Of a DNA stretch of 64,000 nucleotides, positions 7,301 through 13,890 are shown in pieces. Position 1 is the stretch's first letter; each line of letters opens with the position of its first letter. Source of the stretch: Alphaproteobacteria bacterium (GTDB lineage Bacteria > Pseudomonadota > Alphaproteobacteria > Rhizobiales > Devosiaceae); contig JAHJWO010000009.1 of NCBI GenBank assembly GCA_018828145.1, positions 1 to 64,000 of the forward strand. The letters are read 5' to 3'. Below the pieces are notes generated by a model that saw nothing but the letters and a program-made list of their open reading frames with translations, was not told where the DNA came from and did no database searches. A program made the translations under genes and the position numbers.

Positions 7301-9887
7301 CAAGCCGGCCTATCGCGTCGGCGAGACGGCCAATCTCAAGCTCGATCCGCAGTTTGCCGGCACCGCGCTGGTGATGGTGGTCGACAATCGCGTCATCGCC
7401 ATGCAGGCGGTCGAGGTGCCCGAAGGCGGCACCACCGTGCCGCTTGAGGTCACCGACGCCTGGGGTCCTGGCGCCTATGTCACTGCCATCCTCTATCGTC
7501 CGGCTGACGCCAGCGAGAAGCGCATGCCATCGCGGGCGTTGGGCCTGGCCTTCGCCGACGTCGAACCGGGCGATCGCAAGCTCGATGTGAGCCTCGATAC
7601 GCCAGCCGAAACGCTGCCGCGGCAGAGCTTCACCACGACGGTGGAACTGGGCAACCCGGCCGCCGGCCAGACGGCCTATGTCGCGGTCGCGGCGGTGGAT
7701 CTCGGCATCCTCAATCTCACCAACTTCAAGGTGCCCGACCCGGACGGATGGTATTTCGGCCAGCGCCAGCTCGGCATGGATATTCGCGACCTCTATGGCT
7801 CGCTGATCGATCCGACCCAGGGCCTGGCCGGAGCCATGCGCTCTGGCGGCGACGGTGGCTCGTCGCGCACGGGCACGCCGCCGGCCACCTCGGTGCTGGT
7901 CGCGCTGCATTCCGGGATCGTGGAAGTCGATGCCGATGGCACCGCCACGATCACCTTCGACATGCCGGATTTTTCTGGCACGGTGCGGGTCATGGCCATG
8001 GCCTGGACAGACACGGCCGTGGGCCATGCCTCGGCCGATGTCATCGTCCGCGATCCGGTGGTCGTTACGCTCAGCCCGCCGCGCTTCCTGCGCGTTGGCG
8101 ATGAATCGCGCCCCCTGGTCGAGATCAACAATATCGGCGGCGCTGCCGGCACCTATGGCGTCGCGCTGTCGACGGGCGACGGCATCGCCACGCAGGGCGA
8201 GTCCACCGACATCGAGCTTGCCGAAGGCGAGCGGACATCGCTCGAGCTGTCGCTCAATGGCATGCAGATCGGCGACTGGCCGGTGGTGCTGACCATAACG
8301 GCGCCTGATGGCTCCACCCAGACCAAGGAACTGCTGCTCGGTGTCCGGCCGATCAGCGCGCCGGTCACCACCAGCCGCCTGCTGCCCATTGCGGCAGGGG
8401 AGAGCGTCACCATTGGCGAGGATTTCTTCGACAGCTACATGGCCGATACCGGAGCACTGACCCTGGCCATCGGCCCCATTGCCCGTCTCGACGTGCCGGG
8501 CCTGCTGCTGTCGCTCGATCGCTACCCCTATGGCTGCGCCGAGCAGATCTCCAGCCGGGCCCTGCCACTGCTCTATCTCAACGACGTGGCCAAGCTGATC
8601 GGCCTCACCGAAGACGAGGAACTCAACGACACGGTAAGCGACGCCATTGCGAACCTGCTGTCCAAGCAGACCTCCGGCGGTGGCTTTGGCCTCTGGGGGC
8701 CGTTCGACGGCGGGGATCTGTGGCTCGACGGCTTTGTCACCGACTTCCTGCTGCGCGCTAAGGCAGCGGGCTATGCGGTGCCCGAGCAGGCCATGACCAT
8801 GGCGCTCGACAACCTCTCCAACCAGCTGTCCTACGCTTCGGACTTCGACAATGGCGGGCAAGACATCGCCTATGCGCTCTACGACCTGGCCCGGGCCGGG
8901 CGTGCTGCCATGGGCGATCTGCGCTATTATCACGAGGCGCGCCTTGATGCCTTCGGTTCGCCGCTGGCCAAGGCGCAGCTCGGCGCAGCCCTGTCGCTCT
9001 ATGGCGATCCGACCCGCGCCAACTCCGCCTTTGCGGCGGCCGTCGCGGGCCTGTCCGAGCCTGACAATGCCAGGCGCTACCGTGCCGATTATGGCACCCG
9101 CCTGCGCGACATGGCCGGCGTGCTGGCCCTGGCCGCCGAGTTCAAGCCGGCCAGCGTGGACCTCTCCGCCCTGGCTACCCAGCTGGCCAAGCTGCGCGAC
9201 CGCAAGGACTATACCTCGACGCAGGAAGACAGCTGGACCCTGCTTGCGGCTGCGGCACTGGGCGAGGCCAGCACCGATGGCTCGATCACGCTCGATGGCG
9301 AGGCCCTGACGGGCCAGGCCTATCGACGCTTCGAACAGGCCGGCTTTGCGCCGGTTGAGATCGCCAATACCGGCGATGTCGCTACCGAGGCCAAGGTCAC
9401 CGTCACCGGCTATCCCGCCGAGGCACCGGAAGCGTCGAGCAACGGCTTCACGCTGAGCCGCGACTACTACCTGCCCGATGGCACGCCTATCGATCCTGAG
9501 GCTGATCCGCTCGGGCAGAACGAGCGGCTCGTCGTGGTGCTGACCGTGTGGCCGCAGCAGCTCGGATCGGGGCAATATATGGTGGCCGATCCGCTGCCGG
9601 CGGGCTTCGAGATCGAAAATCCGGACCTGTCGGCCGGAGGCGGGGTCTCGGACTTCAGCTGGCTTAGCCTGGATACCGCCACCCATGTGGAGTCGCGGAC
9701 CGACCAGTATGTTGCCGCGTTCCGCTACTTCTCGGAAACCGGCAGCTTCACCACCGCCTATCTGGTGCGGGCGGTATCTCCCGGCAGCTTCGTGCTGCCC
9801 GGCGCCACGGTGGAGGACATGTATCGCCCCGAATTCCGGGCAAATATGGGCGCGGGCGCCATCGAGGTTACCCCGGCCGGGCCATGA
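4398..9887 (+). CDS. alpha-2-macroglobulin family protein with PAN and TPR-like N-terminus
   Basis: This 1829-residue periplasmic protein is a bacterial alpha-2-macroglobulin, which traps proteases that breach the envelope. A signal peptide covers residues 1-25 (MQFVSKAAWLGLAIVLAL, cleavage after GAAA); there is no lipobox, unlike E. coli YfhM. Residues 30-100 form a cysteine-rich PAN/Apple-like module (DACSAACAEDNICRAF). Residues 135-285 are TPR-like. MG and bait domains follow. The thioester motif YGCAEQ is intact, with Cys1380 and Gln1383, in the alpha-alpha toroid TED region. The downstream neighbour is pbpC, as in E. coli yfhM-pbpC, which supports a link with wall repair. RBS GGGAGGG precedes the ATG. 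Its stop overlaps an ATGA relevant to pbpC. Confidence 0.95.
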   Translation: MQFVSKAAWLGLAIVLALSSPGAAADQKITLLENTDLPGFDYAIFRDTDLDACSAACAEDNICRAFTFNSQSRWCFLKGTVGEEAQFDGATSGRVSRAPSPAVTEAVRQAELPFPAQNIIDAARRFADELPQTDAPPPKVTYAGLVASGDEAMEEGNLAGAMVAYRQALAINANDRAVWQALAQAALARAEMVAGQSEGDDSRELAVTATSAAMNAFLRSTETQERADALAALANGMEYREMWREVIATYRLSLSLMPNEAVAAHLDEVVAQNSFRVVNHVVDAEAASPRVCAVFSAPLPSGSTDLSAYVVIADTPQASVETEQDQICVEGLLHGGRYDIRLRAGLPSADGETLLSDVTLDVYVPDRSPFIGFANNAYVMPAGLGGGLPITSVNADIAEVMIYRIGDRSVATAVRDGIFQGNLSEYGAEDIANRVGEQVWTGEVDLARGEPNALTTTAIPVADTLGDMPAGAYVITAKIKDEYSEYWSEMATQWFIVTDLGLTTIAGDDGVHAFVRGLSDAQPIADATVRLVAVNNEILGETTSDAEGRAVFAPGLARGEGGRAPQLLVAETEDGDYAFLDLSRPAFDLTDRGVEGRPSPGPLDVFATTERGVYRPGETVYLTALLRDDRAMAVTGLPLTLEVERPDGVVATREVLNDAGAGGYFAALPMVAEAMRGSWTARLYADPKAEALSSTSFLVEDFEPERLAFEISAPDAPLETGVVTEIDVAAKYLYGATAPGLAIEADAILRPVTTLADFPGYTFGRLDDTIETSREPLGVVGTTDESGNALAEVTLPEAQVTTRPLEAQLLLRLVDTNGRTIERSLSRPVLASGDRIGIKPAFSDATGLEEGSEARFDIIAVSPEGEAVAKTGLDWSISRVETNYQWYRNGSAWQWEAITTTREIATGTVDTPDGGPASIGANVDWGLYRVEVESTGPDATSSSYEVYAGYYYADAGSDTPDTLQVALDKPAYRVGETANLKLDPQFAGTALVMVVDNRVIAMQAVEVPEGGTTVPLEVTDAWGPGAYVTAILYRPADASEKRMPSRALGLAFADVEPGDRKLDVSLDTPAETLPRQSFTTTVELGNPAAGQTAYVAVAAVDLGILNLTNFKVPDPDGWYFGQRQLGMDIRDLYGSLIDPTQGLAGAMRSGGDGGSSRTGTPPATSVLVALHSGIVEVDADGTATITFDMPDFSGTVRVMAMAWTDTAVGHASADVIVRDPVVVTLSPPRFLRVGDESRPLVEINNIGGAAGTYGVALSTGDGIATQGESTDIELAEGERTSLELSLNGMQIGDWPVVLTITAPDGSTQTKELLLGVRPISAPVTTSRLLPIAAGESVTIGEDFFDSYMADTGALTLAIGPIARLDVPGLLLSLDRYPYGCAEQISSRALPLLYLNDVAKLIGLTEDEELNDTVSDAIANLLSKQTSGGGFGLWGPFDGGDLWLDGFVTDFLLRAKAAGYAVPEQAMTMALDNLSNQLSYASDFDNGGQDIAYALYDLARAGRAAMGDLRYYHEARLDAFGSPLAKAQLGAALSLYGDPTRANSAFAAAVAGLSEPDNARRYRADYGTRLRDMAGVLALAAEFKPASVDLSALATQLAKLRDRKDYTSTQEDSWTLLAAAALGEASTDGSITLDGEALTGQAYRRFEQAGFAPVEIANTGDVATEAKVTVTGYPAEAPEASSNGFTLSRDYYLPDGTPIDPEADPLGQNERLVVVLTVWPQQLGSGQYMVADPLPAGFEIENPDLSAGGGVSDFSWLSLDTATHVESRTDQYVAAFRYFSETGSFTTAYLVRAVSPGSFVLPGATVEDMYRPEFRANMGAGAIEVTPAGP

Positions 9888-9921
9888 GTATGGTGCGGAC
9901 CCATCGGATCTTGCGCCGGGC

Positions 9922-10052
9922 CACCTCTCCCTTTGGGGGAGTGGTCGGCGGCAAAGCCGACGGGTGAGGGGGCCTTTCTGTGCGAACGGATTTAAGCAAA
10001 GGCCCCCTCACCCGACCGAAGACGGTCGACCTCTCCCCCAAAGGGAGAGGTG
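9922..10052. repeat. intergenic palindromic repeat, family A copy 1 (at pbpC start)
   Basis: This is a long imperfect inverted repeat with outer arms CACCTCTCCCTTTGGGGGAG and its complement, and inner arms around GGGTGAGGGGGCC / GGCCCCCTCACCC, spacer about 9974-10000. It resembles copies at 15636-15743 and 36048-36163. The element lies over the 5' end of pbpC and carries an in-frame TGA at 9965 and a GTG at 9980. Confidence 0.85.
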
Positions 10053-12166
10053 AAGAAGGCCTGGTCAGTTCCCCCAAACCCTGGCTCCGGCGCCTGACGC
10101 TGGCTGGTTTTGCGCTGTTCGTGCTGGCCACGGCCGGCGCGATCCAGCTCAATTCGACGCTGGTCGGCATCGCCGCTACGCTGCCGCCAACGCCGGACGT
10201 CGCGACGCTGCCGGTTTCGGTCGCGGTTACCGACCGCGACGGCCTGCTGCTGCGTCCGTTCACGACTGACGATGGCCGCTGGCGCCTGCCGGTCGATCGG
10301 GCGGGTGTAGATCCGCGCTTCATTGACATGCTCATCGCCTACGAAGACCGCAATTTCACCCGGCATGACGGCATCGCCTGGTCGTCCATGCTGCGGGCGG
10401 CGGGCCAGTTCGTTGGCGCCGGAGGGCGGGTGGTGTCCGGCGGCTCGACGCTGACCATGCAGGTGGCGCGGCTGATCGAGGGACAGCCGACGCGCAACGT
10501 CTGGGGCAAGCTGCGCCAGATGGTGCATGCCACAAGGCTGGAGCGCGATCTGGGCAAGGACGAGATCATCGATCTCTACCTCACCCTTGCCCCCTATGGC
10601 GGCAATATCGAGGGCGTCCGCGCGGCCAGTCTCGCCTATTTCGGCAAGGAGCCGGCCCGTCTGACCACGGCCGAAGCCGCCTTGCTGGTGGCCCTGCCGC
10701 AATCGCCCGAAGCGCGCCGCCCGGACCGCGACCCGCTCGCCGCCCAGCGTAGCCGCGACATGGTGCTCGATCGCCTCGTGGCCATGGGCGCTCTGCCTGC
10801 CGAAGAGGCCATTGCCGCCAAGCGCGAGCCGGTGCCGATGGCGCGCCGCGACTTCCCCATGCTCGCCGCCCATATGGCCGAGCAGGCGGTCAAGGCTCAG
10901 CCTGATGCAAGGACGGTGGCCCTGACCATCGACAAGCGGCTGCAGGATGCGCTCGAGCGGCTGGCGGCGGGGCGGGCGCGTATCCTCGATCCGAAAGTGT
11001 CGGTGGCGATTGTCGCGGCCGATATCGACAGCGGCGAAATCCTCGCCTCGATTGGTTCGGCCGGGCTGTTCGCCACCCAGAGCGCCGGCTTTGTCGACAT
11101 GACCACGGCGGTGCGCTCGCCGGGGTCGACGCTCAAGCCGCTGATCTATGGCCTCGCCTTCGAGCTGGGCCTGGCCCATCCCGAAAGCCTGATCGAAGAC
11201 CGGCCCACGGCCTTCGGGGCCTACGTGCCGGTCAATTTCGATGGTTTCAACCGGGGCACGGTAACCATCCATGATGCGCTGACCGAGTCGCTCAACATCC
11301 CCGCCGTGGTCGTGCTCGATGCGGTCGGACCGGCACGACTGGTGTCGCGGCTGCGGCGGGCGCATGCCGATCCGCGCCTGCCGGTCGATACCGCACCGAG
11401 TCTGGCGGTCGGTCTGGGTGGTGTCGGCATCACGCTGCGCGACCTCGTTTCGGTCTATGCCGCGATCGGCAATGGCGGGGTGCCGGTCAGCCTGCATGAC
11501 GGCATCAAACTGCAAGAAAACCGCCAGCATGCTGCACGCGTGCTGGACCCTGTTGCTGCCTGGTATGTCGCCGATATCCTCGCCGATGTGCCGCCGCCGC
11601 TGAATGGTTCGCCCGGCCGGATCGCCTACAAGACCGGCACTTCCTATGGCTATCGCGATGGCTGGGCCATCGGGTTCGATGGCAAGACAGTCATCGGCGT
11701 CTGGGTCGGGCGGCCCGATGGGGCGCCGGTTCCTGGCCTATCGGGCATTGTCGGCGCCGCGCCGATCCTGTTCGAGGCCTTCGATCGGCTGGGCAATCGC
11801 AAGGCGCCGCTGCCTCGGGCGCCAGCCGGGGTGATCCTGGCCTCCAATACCGAGCTGCCCACCCCGTTGCGCCGCTTCCGCCATCCTGATGAGGACATGG
11901 TGGCCCGCGATGCCGCGCCGGAAATCGCCTTTCCCGGCGATGGTGTGGACGTCGATCTGGGGCTGGCCTCGGGGGATATCTCGCCGCTCATGGTCAAGGT
12001 GCGCAACGGCGTGCCGCCCTTCACCTATTTCGCCAATGGCGCCCCCATCGGGCGCCCCGACTTCGCCCGGCAAAACCTCTGGGAACCCGACGGGCCGGGC
12101 TATGTGACGCTTTCGGTGGTGGATGCCGCGGGGCGGGGCGACAGCGTTACGGTGTTCCTGAACTAG
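9980..12166 (+). CDS. pbpC: penicillin-binding protein 1C
   Basis: PBP1C is a bifunctional peptidoglycan polymerase anchored in the inner membrane. Visible parts are one membrane helix (residues about 37-55), a GT51 glycosyltransferase with EDRNFTRHDG (catalytic Glu), GGSTLTMQ, a transpeptidase with S383-x-x-K386 in SPGSTLKP, an SLN motif, KTGTSYGYRDGW, and a C-terminal BiPBP_C beta domain. Start assignment is difficult. The only start before the membrane helix in this frame is GTG 9980, preceded by GAGGGGG, and it lies in a palindromic repeat. An ATG at 9884 that overlaps the previous gene's stop is in the same frame but is cut by TGA 9965. The likely history is a repeat insertion that moved the start. 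Operon with the alpha-2-macroglobulin. Confidence 0.93.
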   Translation: MRTDLSKGPLTRPKTVDLSPKGRGEEGLVSSPKPWLRRLTLAGFALFVLATAGAIQLNSTLVGIAATLPPTPDVATLPVSVAVTDRDGLLLRPFTTDDGRWRLPVDRAGVDPRFIDMLIAYEDRNFTRHDGIAWSSMLRAAGQFVGAGGRVVSGGSTLTMQVARLIEGQPTRNVWGKLRQMVHATRLERDLGKDEIIDLYLTLAPYGGNIEGVRAASLAYFGKEPARLTTAEAALLVALPQSPEARRPDRDPLAAQRSRDMVLDRLVAMGALPAEEAIAAKREPVPMARRDFPMLAAHMAEQAVKAQPDARTVALTIDKRLQDALERLAAGRARILDPKVSVAIVAADIDSGEILASIGSAGLFATQSAGFVDMTTAVRSPGSTLKPLIYGLAFELGLAHPESLIEDRPTAFGAYVPVNFDGFNRGTVTIHDALTESLNIPAVVVLDAVGPARLVSRLRRAHADPRLPVDTAPSLAVGLGGVGITLRDLVSVYAAIGNGGVPVSLHDGIKLQENRQHAARVLDPVAAWYVADILADVPPPLNGSPGRIAYKTGTSYGYRDGWAIGFDGKTVIGVWVGRPDGAPVPGLSGIVGAAPILFEAFDRLGNRKAPLPRAPAGVILASNTELPTPLRRFRHPDEDMVARDAAPEIAFPGDGVDVDLGLASGDISPLMVKVRNGVPPFTYFANGAPIGRPDFARQNLWEPDGPGYVTLSVVDAAGRGDSVTVFLN

Positions 12167-12180
12167 TGCCCGCAAAGCAT

Positions 12181-12200
12181 ACGGGCCCCGCAGGGCCCGT
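12181..12200. terminator. hairpin between convergent pbpC and curlin
   Basis: ACGGGCCC / GGGCCCGT with a 4-base loop, placed between the two convergent stops. There is no clear T-run on either strand, so it is a probable but weak bidirectional terminator. Confidence 0.5.
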
Positions 12201-12224
12201 GGATAACTCGTGTGACGGGTAGGC

Positions 12225-12644
12225 TCAGAAGCCGAACACGGTGGTGAGGCTGGACTGCCCATCGCCGTTCTGCACGCATTGGCCATTGGTGTTCTCGCCG
12301 AACTGGAACAGGCCGCAATTGTTGTTGTTGCCGTTCTGCTCGATGGTGCCTTCGTGGCCATTGCCTTCCTGCACGATCAGGCCGTGATTGCCCGAGCCGT
12401 TCTGGTTGAAGCCGGCAGCGTTGAAATTGCCGTTCTGGCTGGCATTGGCGCCGGTGGAGGAGAGGCCTTTCATCAGCGAGAAGATCTGCAGGCCTGTACC
12501 CAGGGCCTGCTGCTGGTCCGCGTCGGTGGGGGTGTAGCTGATCGAAACCTGGCCGGCGGCCATGGCGGGGGCGGCGAGGCTGGCAACGCCGATGACGGCG
12601 GCTGCAAGGGCGGCGGTGAAGGTCTTGGTGAACTTGGTGGTCAT
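12225..12644 (-). CDS. curlin repeat protein (CsgB/CsgA-like)
   Basis: This 139-residue secreted protein resembles a curli fibre subunit. The signal peptide is MTTKFTKTFTAALAAAVIGV, with AMA cleavage near residue 29. The mature N-terminus GQVSISYTPTDADQQQALG is the segment often seen in alphaproteobacterial curlins. After that come Q/N/G-rich repeats with the pattern Q-N-G-N-x-N/x-A-x-x-x-Q (for example ASQNGNFNAAGFNQ and TIEQNGNNNNCG), about 11 residues per half-repeat. Two cysteines (in NNCG and GQCVQ) are unusual for amyloid subunits. It is the third gene of a minus-strand group with CsgH and another curlin. No CsgG, CsgE or CsgF is visible in this window. Confidence 0.8.
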   Translation of the reverse strand: MTTKFTKTFTAALAAAVIGVASLAAPAMAAGQVSISYTPTDADQQQALGTGLQIFSLMKGLSSTGANASQNGNFNAAGFNQNGSGNHGLIVQEGNGHEGTIEQNGNNNNCGLFQFGENTNGQCVQNGDGQSSLTTVFGF

Positions 12645-12775
12645 GGCGTTTCTCCCTGGATTGGCGATTGCTGGGTGTTCCAGCCGATGACCTGAGACTA
12701 TGGCTGCCCGACTGAACCAATCCGGAGCGGCATATTCAGAATGCGTTCAGCGATTCTGGTTGCGAGTTCCCAGTC

Positions 12776-12800
12776 GTCTCCCTCCCCCTTGTGGGGAGGG
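12776..12800. repeat. small inverted repeat, family B-like
   Basis: CTCCCTCCCCCTTGTGGGGAGGG contains an 8-base-armed hairpin that matches the core of the family B palindromes at 59034-59147, 62447-62567 and 63869-63989. Only the core hairpin is present here, between the curlin promoter region and the csgH end. Confidence 0.5.
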
Positions 12801-12844
12801 AAGCAGACCGCGCCTAGCCAAGCGCGCGGGACCGGAAACGGCAA

Positions 12845-12870
12845 CAGGGCTCCGGTTGCCCGGAGCCCTG
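12845..12870 (-). terminator. hairpin after csgH
   Basis: An 11-bp perfect stem (CAGGGCTCCGG / CCGGAGCCCTG, 4-base loop) lies 23 bases after the csgH stop. The T-tract is weak, so intrinsic termination is likely but not certain. Confidence 0.6.
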
Positions 12871-12892
12871 TGGGCTGAGATCGGAGATGGGT

Positions 12893-13279
12893 TCAACGCA
12901 GGCTCGCCAGGTCCTGGTCGCAATCGAGGGTCTTGCCGTCGGCGGTGACGTCGAAGACGACATCGTAGCTGGAGCCGGCATTGATCAGCACCTTGCCAAG
13001 CGGGGTTGCCTCGTTGGCATTGGCGGTGAAGTAGCCGCCCTGGCTGATATTGGACGAGCCGCCATTGCCCGAGCTGCGGATGGCCAAGCGATACTCGCCG
13101 CTGAGGGGCGTGGGGCTGAGCACTGTGCCTTCAAGCGCCAGCATGCCGCGTTCGGAGCTGGCGGCGATGCCGCACTGGACGGCGCTGGCGCCGGAATTGG
13201 CCATGCCGCCCGTGGCGGCTGCGGCGACCAGCGCCAGGCCGAGAAGAATGGCGCTGCTGCGCCGGGTGGGAATGATCAT
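12893..13279 (-). CDS. csgH: CsgH-like curli assembly protein
   Basis: This 128-residue secreted protein matches the CsgH family, which in alphaproteobacteria binds curli subunits and inhibits their amyloid assembly. Evidence: signal peptide (MIIPTRRSSAILLGLALVAA, cleavage near TGGMA), a small beta-sandwich with one cysteine early (AVQCGI) and one late (TLDCDQD), and the family-like GGSSNISQGGYFTAN segment. The start at 13279 is chosen because AGGAGG lies exactly upstream. A longer in-frame extension lacks the signal peptide. The gene lies between two curlin genes, 78 bases after the upstream curlin, with a hairpin between them. Confidence 0.7.
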   Translation of the reverse strand: MIIPTRRSSAILLGLALVAAAATGGMANSGASAVQCGIAASSERGMLALEGTVLSPTPLSGEYRLAIRSSGNGGSSNISQGGYFTANANEATPLGKVLINAGSSYDVVFDVTADGKTLDCDQDLASLR

Positions 13280-13306
13280 CTGTTCCTCCTGAGGTTGATA
13301 GGACGA

Positions 13307-13331
13307 GCCGGAAGGGGGTGGCCCTTCCGGC
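13307..13331 (-). terminator. intercistronic hairpin between curlin and csgH
   Basis: A 10-bp perfect stem GCCGGAAGGG / CCCTTCCGGC with a 5-base loop, without a T-run. It sits between the curlin stop at 13358 and the csgH RBS. It may partly terminate or protect the curlin message, which would make curlin more abundant than CsgH. That last point is inference. Confidence 0.55.
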
Positions 13332-13357
13332 CATCTGCAATTCACGTCAGGGCCGGA

Positions 13358-13792
13358 TCAGGGGCAGGCCTGGACGAAGGCGGTGACATTGCCGGCGCCG
13401 GCCTGGGTCACGTTGGCATTGCAGCCATTGCCGACCTGGACGCCGGCGGCGACATTGCCATTGCCGTCCTGGGTCAGGATGGCGTTGTGGTTGTCGCCGA
13501 ACTGGCCGACGCCGGCAGCGTTGTTCCAGCCGTTCTGCCAGGTATCGGCATAGTTGTTGTCGCCTTCCTGGCCGATGGCGCCGACATTGTTGCCGCCATT
13601 CTGGTGGCCGACGGCGGTGTTCCAGTTGCCGTTCTGGTGCACGCCCAGCTTGTTGTTCCAGCCGAGCTGGCTGCCGCCGGCGCCGTTGCCGAAGCCGAAC
13701 TGGTTGACGAAGACGTCGTTGGACATGGCGGGGGCGGCCGAAGCAGCGATGGCGACGGCGGCGACTGCAGTGATGATGAGCTTGCGGATCAT
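13358..13792 (-). CDS. curlin repeat protein (CsgA-like)
   Basis: This 144-residue secreted protein has a signal peptide (MIRKLIITAVAAVAIAAS, cleavage AMS/ND near residue 23). The mature part is built almost wholly from curlin repeats with N-Q-x-G motifs (VNQFGFGNGAG, GVHQNGNWNTAVGHQNG, IGQEGDNNYADTWQNG, AILTQDGNGN), about ten half-repeats of 10-12 residues. This is a classic curli amyloid major-subunit pattern. It has two cysteines (GNGCN and the last-but-one residue). RBS AGGAGAG precedes the ATG. First gene of a curlin-csgH-curlin group on the minus strand. The export machinery is not in this window. Confidence 0.85.
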   Translation of the reverse strand: MIRKLIITAVAAVAIAASAAPAMSNDVFVNQFGFGNGAGGSQLGWNNKLGVHQNGNWNTAVGHQNGGNNVGAIGQEGDNNYADTWQNGWNNAAGVGQFGDNHNAILTQDGNGNVAAGVQVGNGCNANVTQAGAGNVTAFVQACP

Positions 13793-13890
13793 TTGGGTCT
13801 CTCCTGTCTTGGCAACGCTCCCTCCGAGCGCTTCTTGCCGATGTCACGAGAATTAGCGGAGTGATTTGGAACGGCTGCTGAAGCGCGAAT

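Noticed and set aside
3762..9686. A 1974-residue open frame on the minus strand
   Set aside because: It is antisense to the alpha-2-macroglobulin and pbpC region, is rich in R, G, H and A as expected of a GC-rich shadow, and has no recognisable domain.
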